Origin: Lojkania enalia
Taxonomy: Eukaryota > Ascomycota > Dothideomycetes > Pleosporales
Reading direction: 5' to 3'
Assembly (NCBI GenBank): GCA_010094045.1
Contig: ML986740.1
Coordinates: forward strand, 1-64,000
DNA length: 64,000 nt
Numbering within the stretch: the stretch's first letter is position 1; each line of letters opens with the position of its first letter. Positions 49,735 to 61,300 of the stretch are shown here, one piece after another. A program made the position numbers and the translations under genes. The notes beneath the pieces are model-generated. The model did not search any database. It was not told the DNA's origin and saw only the letters and a program-made list of their open reading frames with translations.

Positions 49735-50589
49735 TAGATCTGGGCGATGGATGTCGGGTCAAGGGGGTCAACGGAGTGGTGGGGTTTTGGTTAATGGGGC
49801 TGGGAGTTTATGTACTGGATTTCTACTTAATACTATATTATATTTGCTCCGTGGAATAGTAGTGTGATAAGTACTCTGAATACATATTGCTCGTGTCCAT
49901 AACCCTATCATTTGCTCCAGGCTAATCAACACACCGGACCTCTCCCATCTCCTCTTTCCCTGTTGATATTTGGCTACTCGCCGAGCCACACCAGCACTTC
50001 AACATCCTCTATCATAACCGCTAATCCACAACTGCTTTAGATTCGGATCTAGTTTCCCTGTATTCACAAACAATACACGCATCTTAAACTCAGGATAATG
50101 CACTGACTAAGCTATCCTCGTTTTAAGTACTAAAATAGGAAAATTATGTAGACTCATCATTCATCGCTTAAAGATTCTCAAGCTCTCATATTGCGTCTAG
50201 GTTGCTAAAGATTCACTACATATCCGCACCATAGAATATAGAGCACGGATACTTCGAGTCCTTGGTTACAGGCTACTGAATTATTGTTAAGATCATGGCC
50301 ACTAATCAGGAGTTCTGACTCATAAGAATAAGCGCGGTAGAATAATTTGGATAACAGATAAGTGTATATAACAGCTTAGTTGATAAATCAGAAGGCTTTG
50401 GCTGCGGGTACTATGAGTGGGGATGCTGAAAGCGATATGCTATAGTTGCCCACTTATAGGAGAGGAGGACAAATTATAGATACACATGGAGATTGGCGGC
50501 TAGGTAAATTGAAGATCCTAGATGGAGTTGAGATATATAGAAAAATGACCCGATGTCAATAACGGTATTTCAAAACACATGGCTTTTCT
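49735..50589. other. Intergenic, no gene seen
   Basis: Sequence becomes AT-rich toward the MFS gene. It contains the 3' flanks of two convergent genes. No domain recognised. Confidence 0.5.
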
Positions 50590-52512
50590 TTAAGCGGCTG
50601 TAGATCCTTTCTCGAGTGCCTTTTCTGATGCCTCGGTAGAGATTTCAGTTGCCTCGGATTCTGAAGGGTTACTCTTTTCTTGAGCATGGCGAACCTCAGC
50701 GTCGTTCTTGGGTTTCTCTTCTTTAATACTCTTCCATTCAATAGTGACAGCACCAAGTATCGAAGCACATGACAAGCCGACCGCGGCATAGAATGCAGCA
50801 ACAATGGCCTTATTGTATGCCCAAAGGACCTGTGGGAGGTCATTAGCTGACACGACTGATCGGAGTTCTGTCGCGCCCGTGTTTACGATAGCTTTAGGAT
50901 TGCTTGACGCAAGGTGTTCAAGGCCAGAGACTAGCTTATTGGTGAACATATTTTGCGCAACAGACGTAAAGACCGCGCCTCCCTAGAATCGTAAAAATTA
51001 GCCAAAATCCCTTCAAATGCCATTGAGATAACGACGCACCATTGTTCGAGCGAAGAAGACTAATGAGATGCCAGTAGGGGCATCATCAACCGATAGAACG
51101 GCCTGAGCCGCCAACCCAGCCTGCTGCATACCCATACTAAACCCGAAGCCCCAAAGAACCTGGTACCCAATCCACTTCGCATGCCCAGTGTTAACCTGCC
51201 ATGTTGTAATAAGGCCAGCACCGATTGAACCTACGAACGAAGCTGCAATCATGAATGGAGCATAATATCCAAGCTGCTGAACGGCACCCCCTGCTACAAC
51301 GCTGCCGACAACCATTGCTATTACGGCCGCAAGGTTCTGTATTCCCGATTCGACGGCAGATGAACCTTTGATAGCTTGGAACCAGATTGGAATGTAGTAT
51401 ATGAAGACCGTGGCACCCCCGTCTGTGCAGAAGGAGAAGAATACGGCTGATAGAATGCTTCTATTTTTTAGTATTCGAGGAGGAACCGTGGCGTTTTCTT
51501 GCTTCCGCTGTTGAATAAGGCCGAAGGCTAGGATGAGAATACCGAAAAGAATGAACATTAGAATGATGCGCCAATTGTTCCAAGGATAGGTTGATCCGCC
51601 CCATTGCAGGGCCAGGAGCAGGCAAATTATACTTGGCAGAAGAGTCGCGTTCCCGAGAAGATCAAGCTTGGCGAGCTTCTGCCGCCAAGTAAAAGTTTCT
51701 TCTCTTTTGATATCTAGCCTGAGAATAAAGGCTAGAACGACCATGACGAATCCGCCGATGGGCAAGTTAATGTAGAAACACCATCGCCATGAAACGCTGG
51801 TTGTGAACGCGCCACCGAGCAAAGGGCCGATGACGGAGGCGATCCCAAACGCTCCGCCCATCATTCCTACTCTGTGTCAGCCTGAACCTTCCTGCGGAAT
51901 TGTCTGGGCCGTATCACCTTGAAATATTGGGCGTCTGTGAAGTGGGACAGCATGCACAAGAATAATCACCACACCACCAAATATCCCAGATGCACCTAAG
52001 CCAGATATTGCTCTTCCGATAATCAAGGCTGTACTGCTGGGAGCGGCTCCAGCGACAGTGGATCCTACCTCGAAGATGAGTATGGCGGCGAGGAGAACCC
52101 ACTTCGGATTGAAGAACGTGTATATCCGACCGAACATTAGTTGGAATGAGCCGAAGGGAAGCAGATAACTCGAGGCATACCATCCCACATCTTTAAGGGA
52201 GTGAAATTCGTCAGTGACGCGTGGGATGGCTGTGGCAATGATCGTCCGGTCCTGTCATTGTCTGGTCTTAGCTTCCGATATTTGTACGATGCAGTTACGG
52301 GGCGGCATAGGCGCAGGTATTCTGTAGGTTCATCGTCAATGAATTAAAATGTAACGTACTAGTGCGATTAGGAAAATGCAAAGAAGTAGAGCTGGAATTA
52401 TAGCAACGAGCTCCTTGGTTGATGCGTATCTAGGCTCCGGTTTGCTATCCACTCCTTTAGTCGGTCTGGTAGGATTGATGTTCTTTGAAGATTCCTCGGA
52501 ATATTTGGACAT
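50590..52512 (-). CDS. MFS multidrug/efflux transporter, DHA2 (14-TM) type
   Basis: Join of 52,512-52,360, 52,251-51,918, 51,866-51,040 and 50,982-50,590, 568 residues; introns 108, 51 and 57 nt. The first join gives [20 protein letters not shown], the classic start of TM1 in this family. The second gives [20 protein letters not shown] with the antiporter motif GPLLGGAFT, and the third [14 protein letters not shown]. About fourteen hydrophobic segments are present, and a charged Glu/Lys-rich tail follows the last. Such proteins export drugs, toxic metabolites or self-made compounds by proton antiport at the plasma membrane. It is divergently arranged with the Zn2Cys6 regulator at 52,983-55,550, with 470 nt between the start codons, which suggests the regulator controls it. 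The gene appears intact. Confidence 0.88.
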
Positions 52513-52982
52513 TTTGTGTCATCTGCCAACGGGATGCAAAAGTTCTTGGTCAAATAGCTGGTGAATGAATATTTAATTTTGGCAACTAGACAGAAGATGA
52601 GGCAGTCACAGGGACTATAAGAATTAGGTAGAGACAAGTATCACTGCATATCCGCATCCTTAGATTTGCGATTAGGGGCTCTGAACCTGATATTTCTTCC
52701 GGCCGCACATCTCGGAACGCAATTGCGAGAATCTCAGTGGATTCCCGAGCGGTGCTGGGCCCACAGTCCGGAACGTACCCCGAAAAGGCCCTATTCTAAG
52801 GGGGGAATCTTCCATTGGACCCCTTTAATGTTAATGTGCTTCCTAAGTGTGGTTGGATAGCGTTCGCCATTCCAGAAAAAATGGGTGGGATTTCTAAGTC
52901 CTGGTTGATTGTAGTTAGCGTGACGGGCTAGTGGGAGAATATCGGAACCAAAATCGAAACTTTCAAGTCCTCGGAGCCGAGA
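52513..52982. promoter_or_regulatory. Shared divergent promoter between MFS transporter and Zn2Cys6 regulator
   Basis: 470 nt lie between the two start codons. It contains several CGG triplets, and at 52,970-52,981 an inverted pair CTCGG-N2-CCGAG, the kind of site Zn2Cys6 dimers bind. That site touches the regulator's first ATG (52,983), so autoregulation, or use of the second in-frame ATG at 53,049, is possible. Confidence 0.45.
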
Positions 52983-55550
52983 ATGTCAGATCTCTTTTTA
53001 ACTTCTCCCACTGGCAATCCGCTAAGCTTAGATCTAACTCGCTCAGCTATGTTTGTGACTGGTGATCTTAAGAGGGTAGGTGACACTGTGAATATTACCA
53101 AGCAGAAGAATTCCTGCGTACTTTGTCAACAGCGCAAAGGTGAGTCATCTAGGTGACATCGCGGCATTGAATAGCTAATCCAAGCGCTCCAGTTAAATGC
53201 GATAGGGCCGTAAGTTTTCTTCCTTGCTAATTATATCAATCTCTTATAATGTGTTATCTAGCAACCCTGCTCTGGGTGCCAAAGGGCTCAAAAACCATGC
53301 CAATACAGAACACCCCTACTTCCAAAGCGGCGCCCACGAAAGGCGCCCGAACTCGGCCTTCACGCCCGCGTCAAACGATATGAAGAGCTTTTGACCAAGT
53401 TCGGTGTCAATTTAGAAGACATCACTGCTGAAGGGTCTGACCCGCCGTTGGGCAACGAGCAGCCGATCGACACATCCTCGGCTCTAATTCCAGAGAATGA
53501 ACAAAACCTCAATGCTATCATGGGTCTAGCTAACCGCAATACAACTGAGAGAGCTGAACATAATCAAACTAATACGTCCGAAATCGGATACTATCGGCAT
53601 GCTGAAAGAGAAAGACTGGTCGTGGGGAAGGATGGATCCACGCGATACTTCGCACCTAGCATATGGAAAAGGGTTGGGAACGAACTCCTTGAGCTCGATG
53701 CTGACGCCGGAATTGAAGGCAATGACGATATGCACGATTCGTCTACCGCTGATACACTCGGAGCTGGAGTAAACCCAGAGGGCTTACACATAGCTAGTCC
53801 GAGCTGCACCTTGGATACATCACATATTTTCTTCGGTGTTGTGGACAAAACATTCAACCCCGATTCACATCACCCGGACCCAGACCTTGCAGTGCGCCTT
53901 TGGAAGGTCTTTCAGGACAACGTTGATCCGTTGATCAAATTGTTCCATGTCCCGACCGTTGACAAGATTCTCCGAGATAGCATTCCGAAAGCACAATCCG
54001 GTCTCATGCCAAAGAATATCAAGGCCCTCAGCTTTTCCATCTATTTGTTTGCCGTGATTTCACTATCCTCTGAAGACACCTTAATGATTACCGGAGAGTC
54101 TAAAGACCAACTCTCGAAAAGATATCGCGAGTGTTGCCAGGTCTCTTTGATGCAAGCTTCTCTTCTTCGCACATCTGATATAATCGTTCTGCAGGCGTTT
54201 GTTTTGTTTCTTTTAACTATGAGGCTCATATACGACGCTCGCTCTATGTGGGTCCTTTCCGGGATGGCTGTACGCACGGCCCAGCGTATGGGCTTGCATA
54301 AAGACGGAGGAAGTCTAGAACTCACTCCCTTCCAAATTGAGATGAGAAGAAGACTGTGGTGGCAGCTTGTTTTCTTGGATCGTACTACCTCAGAGATCGG
54401 TGGCGCGGGTAAGCTATTGTTGTTCCTATCGTTTAGGTAGTATGTTTACTGATAAATAGGCATATCTGCTGCAAACACGGACTGGGAGGCCAAGCTTCCT
54501 GCTAACGTGGACGATGCTGATCTCGATCCAGATATGCAGACATTCCCGAAAGAGAAAGAAGGGGCGACTGAGATGATGTATTGCTTGATTCGATACGAGA
54601 TGGGAAGTTTCTTCAAGAAATTTAGGTACCTCGATAAAGCTAAAGGACAGTTCGATGCTACCTGGAAACGAGTTGGTAGTTCTAACATTAGTCTTACTGA
54701 GAAGGATCTCGCTATCAAGGAGATCACAGAGCACCTTGAAGCTAAATATCTACGGTACTGCGACCCAATTATCCCTCTGCACTTTCTCGTGTCAGTTACT
54801 GTCAGGTCCATGCTTTCGATGCTCTATCTAGTCACGTATCATCCGCGAAACTTTCAAGGTGGAGAAGGAACCATGCCTGAGGAGAGAACGGACAAATTAT
54901 ACGAGAATGCTCTCAAGATTATCGAGTATAACAATTTACTAAGAACGTCCCCGGTTATTAAGGGTTTTCACTGGAACGAGAACACTTTCTTCACTTGGCA
55001 GGCATTCATCCTTCTCCTTGACCGACTTGTCCACTCAAAGCCTGAAATGAAAATAGACAGGGCCTGGGAGCAAATCGAGAAGGTGTATAGATCTCATCCA
55101 GATCTTATTACTGAGAGAAATAGTGGTCTTCATATGGCTGTGCGACAGTTGACGCTGAAAGCATGGAATTATCGAGAGCATTTGCTGAGGGAGCAAGGTC
55201 GCATGCTCTCTCATACCCCGGAATTCATTAGCATGCTAAAAGAAATCCCCACCGTCGGCTCGCACAGAGTTCAAAAAGTCTCTAATCGAGCACCACAATT
55301 CGGTTCTGCCAGTGTGATGGCCCTGGAATCGTTATCGGAGCATCTGCCAGAAACGGAATTTGTCACGCCGATGGATGCTTCGTCAGCCACCCAGGGAGTT
55401 TCCATCCCAGATCTCGAGGTCCCTGCGGATTGGTCGCAATGGGACGATCTTCTTGAGAGCGTTGATTGGCAGAAGTTAGATGGTGGGGGAATGCACAATT
55501 TTGATTTTTCAGATGTTGGTGGAACGGAAGATTTTGGTTTCCAGTGCTGA
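52983..55550 (+). CDS. Zn2Cys6 fungal transcription factor
   Basis: Join of 52,983-53,139, 53,193-53,209, 53,262-54,408 and 54,460-55,550, 803 residues; introns 53, 52 and 51 nt, with a 17-nt second exon. The zinc cluster is split over three exons and reads C-x2-C-x6-C-x5-C-x2-C-x6-C (CVLCQQRKVKCDRA, then PCSGCQRAQKPC), at about residues 45-71. A basic linker (PKRRPRK) and short dimerisation helix (LHARVKRYEELLTKF) follow. The middle part fits the fungal-specific transcription factor domain (ALSFSIYLFAVISLS, GMAVRTAQRMGLHKDG, RRRLWWQLVFLDR). An in-frame second ATG at 53,049 is an alternative start. It is divergent to the MFS transporter, which is its likely target. Confidence 0.88.
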
Positions 55551-55998
55551 TTGGATATATTTCTAATTTCAAACATGTAGGTGTTATTTCGTGAACTGTA
55601 TACGTGCTATGAGGCACTGTGAGATTATCCATGACGTATGCTAGAAAGAGACAAAAATGGATCAACAAGCCGGCTCAGGAGCAGGGGGATCTGCGCAACT
55701 TTGCGTATATAGTAACACTCTCCTAAGCTAATTAAAACATGACAAACTGACTCGAGAAATTGATGCGGTTAAAATTTTTGCATGCTACTGTATTCATTGT
55801 ATATAACCAAAATTGTATTTTCACGAACAGAAGAACCGCTCACTAACTCTCGGAAAGGAGTTCAGAGTTCCGAGTTCAAGCTAACCAGTCAACAACCTAA
55901 CAAAGTCAACTAAACGCACTCCGCGACTCCTTGCTCTATCTCTGAGATTTTAATAATTATAACCAGATATTGCAAAACATGCCCGATGTTAGGACACT
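55551..55998. other. Intergenic between regulator and pogo element
   Basis: AT-rich 3' flank of the regulator gene with no recognisable gene; the transposon starts at the TA at 55,999-56,000. Confidence 0.5.
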
Positions 55999-56028
55999 TA
56001 ACGTGTTCCACAAGCGAGTGGGCCACAT
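55999..56028 (+). repeat. Left terminal inverted repeat of the second pogo element
   Basis: Complementary to 57,951-57,979 over about 28 nt without mismatch. The outer TA is the target duplication. Confidence 0.9.
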
Positions 56029-57950
56029 CTCCATGAAACACGCTATACTAGCTATCAACTACAATGCCTCCACCACCACCTAATCTATCTACACAAAATG
56101 AAGGTAGAGTCCTTCTAGATCTATCCGCAATCGATAGGAAGCAAATAAAAAGTGAGCGCGCTGCAGCAGCGACTTTTGAAGTCTCTCGATCAACACTTAG
56201 TCGTCGGTGCGCTGGGAAGGCTTCTCCACGCGATACCAGGCCTAACTCTATGAAGCTCACCAAGATAGAGGAATCAGTTATCGTATGATATATCCTCGGT
56301 CTAGATTCACGTGGATTCCCCCCCCGGCTTCGCGCCTTACGAGATATAACTGATTTACTACTCACCGCGCGTGGTGCTAAGAAGGTGGGTATTAACTGGC
56401 TAGAGAACTTCGTACGCCGCACTGTAAAGCTTACTACACAATTTAATCGCAAATATAATTATCAGCGCTTAAGGTATAAGGATCCTGAGATTATTAGTAA
56501 GTAGTTCAATCTGATACGCTATATAATTAAGAAGTATAGGATTGCTGAGAAGGATATATATAATTTCAATAAGACAGGCTTCTAGATAGGTGTAATATTA
56601 ACTAGTAAGGTTGTTACTAGCTTAGAGAGATGTAGGCAGCCTTAATCTATACAGCTTGGAGATCGCGAGTAGGTAATAGTTATCCACAGTATTAACTCTT
56701 AAGGATAGGTAATACCACCATTCGTAATATTTGCAAGAGTATACGACCTCGCAGCGTAGTATTAAGGTAACGGTATACTACCAGATTAGATGCTAATTAT
56801 AAGGATAGATGGACGAATAATAAACTCGGTATTAAGTAGTTAAAGCACTTTAATACTCACACAAAAGATTGCACTAAGAGCGTACGACGGTTACTAATTA
56901 TTAATAGCTATAAGAGTTGCAAGTCGGTCGAATTTCGCGCGCTCTATGAATAGAATAATATGATAATACTGTATATACCAGCTTATTCTTCGTATATATT
57001 ACAGTCTCTTAATATAGCCTACTTCTCACTATTAAAGAAGGCGTACGGGCGTAGTATAGAAGATTTAATACGGGTGCATATCAACTGTATTATAAAGCTT
57101 AAGTTTCTTCCTATCTTTAATAAAGCCTACCAGGGATTAATCTTAGTAAGTAATATCTACGTAGGACTTAGAGCAGCGGGAATTGTTCTATTAAATCTTG
57201 TAAGCTCAGGTCACGTGCCTGGTCAGCTGTGCAGCCCTTGACTAAGCAGGCTCATGTACTATATATTCTCCAGCCGTACCTTGACCGAGAGGTCAAGGGA
57301 CCTCATCAATACATCCATCTATACCACCCTATACAGTCTCCACCCCCTCCTGCTTACAAATCTAGAGCAGATACTTTTAAAGCTATCTATTAAGCTTCAA
57401 TCGCTTACACCACCACTTATTGCACAGGCTAAGTGGTAGTTAAAAACACTACATAATGCCACAGAATTAAGCAATTAAAGAGCCTTCGTACGTAAGCATA
57501 TTCAATAGCATCTAGATAGCTCTCCTACCTCGATTCCTGATGCGATTAATCACCTATTAAAAGGTACTAGGGTGATAATACACGAGGTCGTGCTTCTAAA
57601 GGAAGAAGTTACCAATCTTCGTGCAGCAAAAAAGACGGTAACACAACGTTAAAAGCAAGGAAAAAGAGACTACAGTATCAAAGAGTTCTATCGAAGGCAC
57701 AAAGATCAGATCTATCGATCAGATCCATGTTAATCAGCGGATTAGTGAGGAAACTCGCCAGAATCGCCAGCGCTCGAAGGGTGAGGCATCTCAGCAAAAG
57801 CGCTATGGCTCCTGCAAAGAGGTCGGCCACAATTCTCGTACATGTAAAGATCAGACCCCAGGATCTATATAATCGACTGCAAGTTGTAGCTTCAAAAAAT
57901 ACTTGTGCGTTGTAGAGTAATCGTGAATTTAGGTGGTTGAAACCTGATGA

Positions 57951-57979
57951 GGTGGCCCACTCGCTTGTGGAACACGTTA
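57951..57979 (-). repeat. Right terminal inverted repeat of the second pogo element
   Basis: Mirror of 55,999-56,028. The same GCGAG and ACGTG blocks occur in the repeats at 8,673 and 10,506, so both elements belong to related families. Confidence 0.9.
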
Positions 57980-58105
57980 CGGCGCGGATTATAAAAGCCC
58001 GCCCCCTTCAACTTTTCAAATCAATATCACCCAAATATTCTTAAACATATCAGAGCATTAAAGGGCTTCGGCACTTTCGTAAGCTCGCAGATTCTGTTCC
58101 AGAAA

Positions 58106-59073
58106 ATGGTAGTCCGACACCTAACCAAAACCGTCCATCATGCTGTTTATCTAGCCATCGACCCTTCGAACCCTTCCAATACTGCCGTTGGGAAGACTGT
58201 CCTTATCACAGGCGGCGTAGAAGGAATTGGCTTTGCCATGGCCCGTGGATATTCTATTGCTGGTGTAGACAGGATCATCATCTTCCGTCGTCGAGAAGCA
58301 CTTCGCAAAGCGCAAGCAAAACTTAATGCCGAAAATGCAGTGATGGGGCGAAGGATCGAGACTTTGACTTACCGAATGGACATTAAAGATTCCAAGGCCG
58401 CAGAATCAGTCTTCGGAGCCATCCGACAGCGTTTAAATGAAGGCTGGGAAGATGATGAGCCTAACGATGTCGACATTTTGATTACTTGCGCGGCAAACTT
58501 GATCCAAGGGGACACCATACTTGATTTCGATACGCAGACATACTGTAACGCATACGTTGTAGGTAATCTTAACGTTATTCGAGCCTTCCTTGCGCCTGAA
58601 ATTTCGGCCCATTCCTTACATGAGCTGCGATGGCAATCCAAAGATATCTCATCTACTCGACCCGTCAGGCGCCAAAAGATTATTGTTGACGTTTCCTCCG
58701 AGGCATATGTCGCCCTCCCCGGCCAAGCGCCATATAATTCGAGCACGCTAGCGTTCACGCGGCAATGCAATCGCTACAGCTCGAGACATATCAAATGGAG
58801 GGTAAGCCGATCAGGATACATCATATCAATCCGGGAACGGTATATGCGCCAGGGGTGGGAAAGCTCATGGAGAAGGAGAAAGTAGAGATGTTTCCGTGGG
58901 ATGATGAGTGTTTGCCCGCTGGGTTTGGCGCGTGGATTCCTGGTCCTGCCGCGGCGTTTCGCAAGGGAAAGTTTGTCATGTTAAACTGGGATGTAGAAGA
59001 GGTGATCGTGATAGAGGGGAAATTTAAGACTGATTCGGAGTATGGGGCTATTACGCTTAAGATACAAAAATAA
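58106..59073 (+). pseudogene. Short-chain dehydrogenase/reductase, frameshifted and missing catalytic residues
   Basis: From ATG 58,106 the frame encodes a Rossmann-fold SDR: a short N-terminal helix, the nucleotide-binding TGGVEGIG (about 58,208-58,231), RMDIKDSKAAESVF, and DVSSEAYVALPGQAPYNSST. At about 58,761 the frame shifts by one base; the continuation in the next frame (AMQSLQLETYQMEGKPIRI, HHINPGTVYAPG) to the stop at 59,073 is clearly the same protein. There is no room for an intron, so one base appears to be missing. In the part before the shift, the usual NNAG reads TCAA and the Tyr-x3-Lys pair reads Tyr-x3-Thr, so the catalytic Lys is absent even without the frameshift. It could be a dead enzyme, or a divergent non-catalytic protein with a sequencing error. 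Confidence 0.75.
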
Positions 59074-60063
59074 TATTTTACCGCTGGTATTAACCCGTAG
59101 TTAGTGGGTACAAGGAAACCGTAAGAGCAAATAGAAAATTAAGACTATCCTTCGATAGGTCAATGATTGATAGAAGGGAAAACTATTTTTGCGTTGCTAC
59201 TGATCTTATATTCAATTTGATCAACTCTGAAATTAGTTGCTTCTAGCAATTATTAACGGAAACACGAAGAGACAAACAACTGTTCGAATGGCTAGCCAAT
59301 AACTAGCTAATACGGTATTATCGACTTATTGGCTAGCTCCATGAAGGAAACTTCGAACTGTAATTAACTAGTTGACAAAACCGTAGTGATGTGTCTGATT
59401 CCGACGTGGGTATTGCCTTCTTAGACGCTCTTCAGCAAGGCACGGTCATCCTCATCATAATAAATAGATATTCGAGTATAGGAAAAGAGAACTAAAATGA
59501 ATATGACACATTTGTGACAAGATGTATGAGTATGGCGGTATGCCATTGCGTTTGGGTCGCGCATATTTAGCGCTATTTAGGGTGGCAAAGCTTCTGCTAG
59601 TTCTGCGTTCTCTTTACTACTTCTAACAACCTTCCGTATACGACAACACCTATATCAGTAGTTGAAGTTCACTCCCTAGGATCCCTATGCTTCTAGAACT
59701 TTGTAATCATATATAGTAGAGTGACTTCAACTAACCGGGATTTGCAAGATGCGATAGATAGAAAGACTTATAAGAGACACACAACCGCATATGGTGTTTG
59801 CAAAGGTGCAGATTCCTCTAATGAAGATGCGTCGGTCTTAATTCAAGCCATCGCTTCAGCATTTAGGCCGAAATTTGTGTGCGTCTTCGCTGGAAAGATC
59901 CTGGTCCGATGCATTAAGTGAGTCTAGCAGCCAAATATAGTGCCTTTTTTTTTTTATAAGAACTGGCTTTCTGCTGTTTGAAAAGTCACTCACTGAGAGA
60001 ACAATAGTTTTAAGAGTAGTGCAAGGGGATGTATGGGTAGAGTCTTAGGACTACCAACAAGAG
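59074..60063. other. AT-rich stretch without a gene
   Basis: No gene seen. A perfect 12-nt inverted repeat, GCTAGCCAATAA at 59,291-59,302 and its complement at 59,326-59,337, could be a hairpin or the trace of a small element. Confidence 0.45.
59291..59337. repeat. 12-nt inverted repeat with 23-nt loop
   Basis: GCTAGCCAATAA pairs perfectly with TTATTGGCTAGC. The position is downstream of the broken SDR, where it might serve as a 3' end hairpin, though fungal genes do not normally use such terminators. Confidence 0.6.
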
Positions 60064-61300
60064 TTAGAACGGAAGAGGACCAAAGACTGGAACGCCGGTA
60101 AAGTGACCTTCTTTGATCACATAACTGATATATGGTATCTTCTTCAGCTCTTGTTGTGTTGGAACAGCAAAACCTATTGTATTGTCAGTTTCTGCACGCA
60201 GCGTAGCAAATCCTTGTGAGTGGCGTGATACTAGATGACTTAACATATAAGCTATCTAAGTTACTACATGTTTTCGTTTTGGAGAAGTATTAAGGTTAGA
60301 TAATTGATTTATAGGGTCTAGGTCAGGCAACATGCCGCCGTATCCCTACCGGCTAATAAGATATTAAAAACCTGAGAGCGAATGGCGAAACGTCATGAGT
60401 TTCATGTAACGGCGCATCGAGAAACACATAATTGTATTTGATAATTCGTTTGCGTTTATTCTGTTCCTGACTGTGGAGTCAATAAAGTCTCATATAGATC
60501 GATATGCTCGTTATAATTTTAGCCTGCTAATTAGCCTGTATATGGCTCCTAACCGCCACCTTTCCGCGAGGAAGTCCTATGCTATGGTAAACGCTTCAGC
60601 GAATTCGGCACTTTTTCCTCCGCCAAATTCATATCCTTCTAACTCTCCGATATTCTTGCCAAAGAGTTGGAAAGCCGTGGTATCTAGGGAAAAGCGAAAT
60701 AATAGCGATTAGAGATCTATAGGTAGGCCATGGGGAAGGAAATCAAGTAGCTTTTCAACGGCTGCTTGCATTTGCGCGGAATTGTGCGCTCGGTTGCCCA
60801 TGAACCGTGGGCGTTGGAGGTCGCGGGAGTGTTTCTTAGCTAGGCTATCTTGTGTAAAGATTCCATTGCTCGATAGGGGGAAGAATGTATGTCGGCGAGC
60901 ACCTAGTCCAAATTATAGAGGGCATTGTTATTGCCAAGGCTCTTGGGGTAACTCAATATAGACCTTTGAATTGCAACGATAATGTAGCTTCGATGTTCTC
61001 TAGACCCAAAGCATCGACTACAGAAACGCCAAGCAGAATTTTTCCAAGGGTGCTGCTAGTTGAACCAATAGCATGTTCAAAAAGCGAAGGATATGGCTAT
61101 CTCTGGTAGTCTTGAAAGCGTTGAGAATCAACAGCGAGCAGCTACGCGAAGGGAAGCGCTGGGGGAGTCTCAAATCCTATTGCTTTGCGAAAAGCAATGT
61201 CCACCGGTAGCTTTTTGTGAGTAGGGCCAAATTGTAAGGGACTAGGCTTGTTGGAAACACTGCAGGGAGAAAATAAATAGAGATTGGACATTCGTAATTG
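60064..61300 (-). pseudogene. Cytochrome P450 pseudogene, CYP52-like, truncated before the heme-binding loop
   Basis: Minus-strand translation gives P450 pieces in correct order but in changing frames with stops: TLGKILLGVSVVDALGLENI (about 61,050), GARRHTFFP with GIFTQDSLAKKHSRDLQRPR (about 60,900-60,820), VEKLLDFLPHG (about 60,750), FRFSLDTTAFQLFGKNI (about 60,700-60,655), AEFAEAFTIA (about 60,600), DAPLHETHDVSP (about 60,400), the I-helix ILLAGRDTAAC (about 60,362-60,330), and PTQQELKKIPYISYVIKE (about 60,160-60,110). The ExxR core and the Cys heme ligand loop are absent beyond that. The type resembles alkane or fatty-acid hydroxylases (CYP52 clan) or related cluster P450s. It lies directly downstream of the PKS in the same orientation, so it may once have been its tailoring enzyme. 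Confidence 0.8.

Larger units (their letters stand above)
55999..57979 (+). mobile_element. Fot1/pogo DNA transposon with intact inverted repeats and TA duplication, transposase decayed
   Basis: The element is flanked by TA at 55,999-56,000 and 57,978-57,979. Its ends are perfect inverted repeats (ACGTGTTCCACAAGCGAGTG inward to about 28 nt including TA). The plus strand encodes the transposase: an N-terminal helix-turn-helix region in the open frame 56,064-56,288 (FEVSRSTLSRRCAGKASP, LTKIEESVIV), then WLENFVRR-like LENFVRRTVKL (about 56,400), FNKTGF-like (about 56,565), IPAYSSYILQSLN with KKAYGRSIEDLI (about 56,975-57,080), and a CCHC-like zinc knuckle ending VGHNSRTCKDQ (about 57,820). Many stops follow RIP-type changes, so it cannot make transposase. 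It sits 127 nt upstream of the SDR start codon. Confidence 0.88.
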
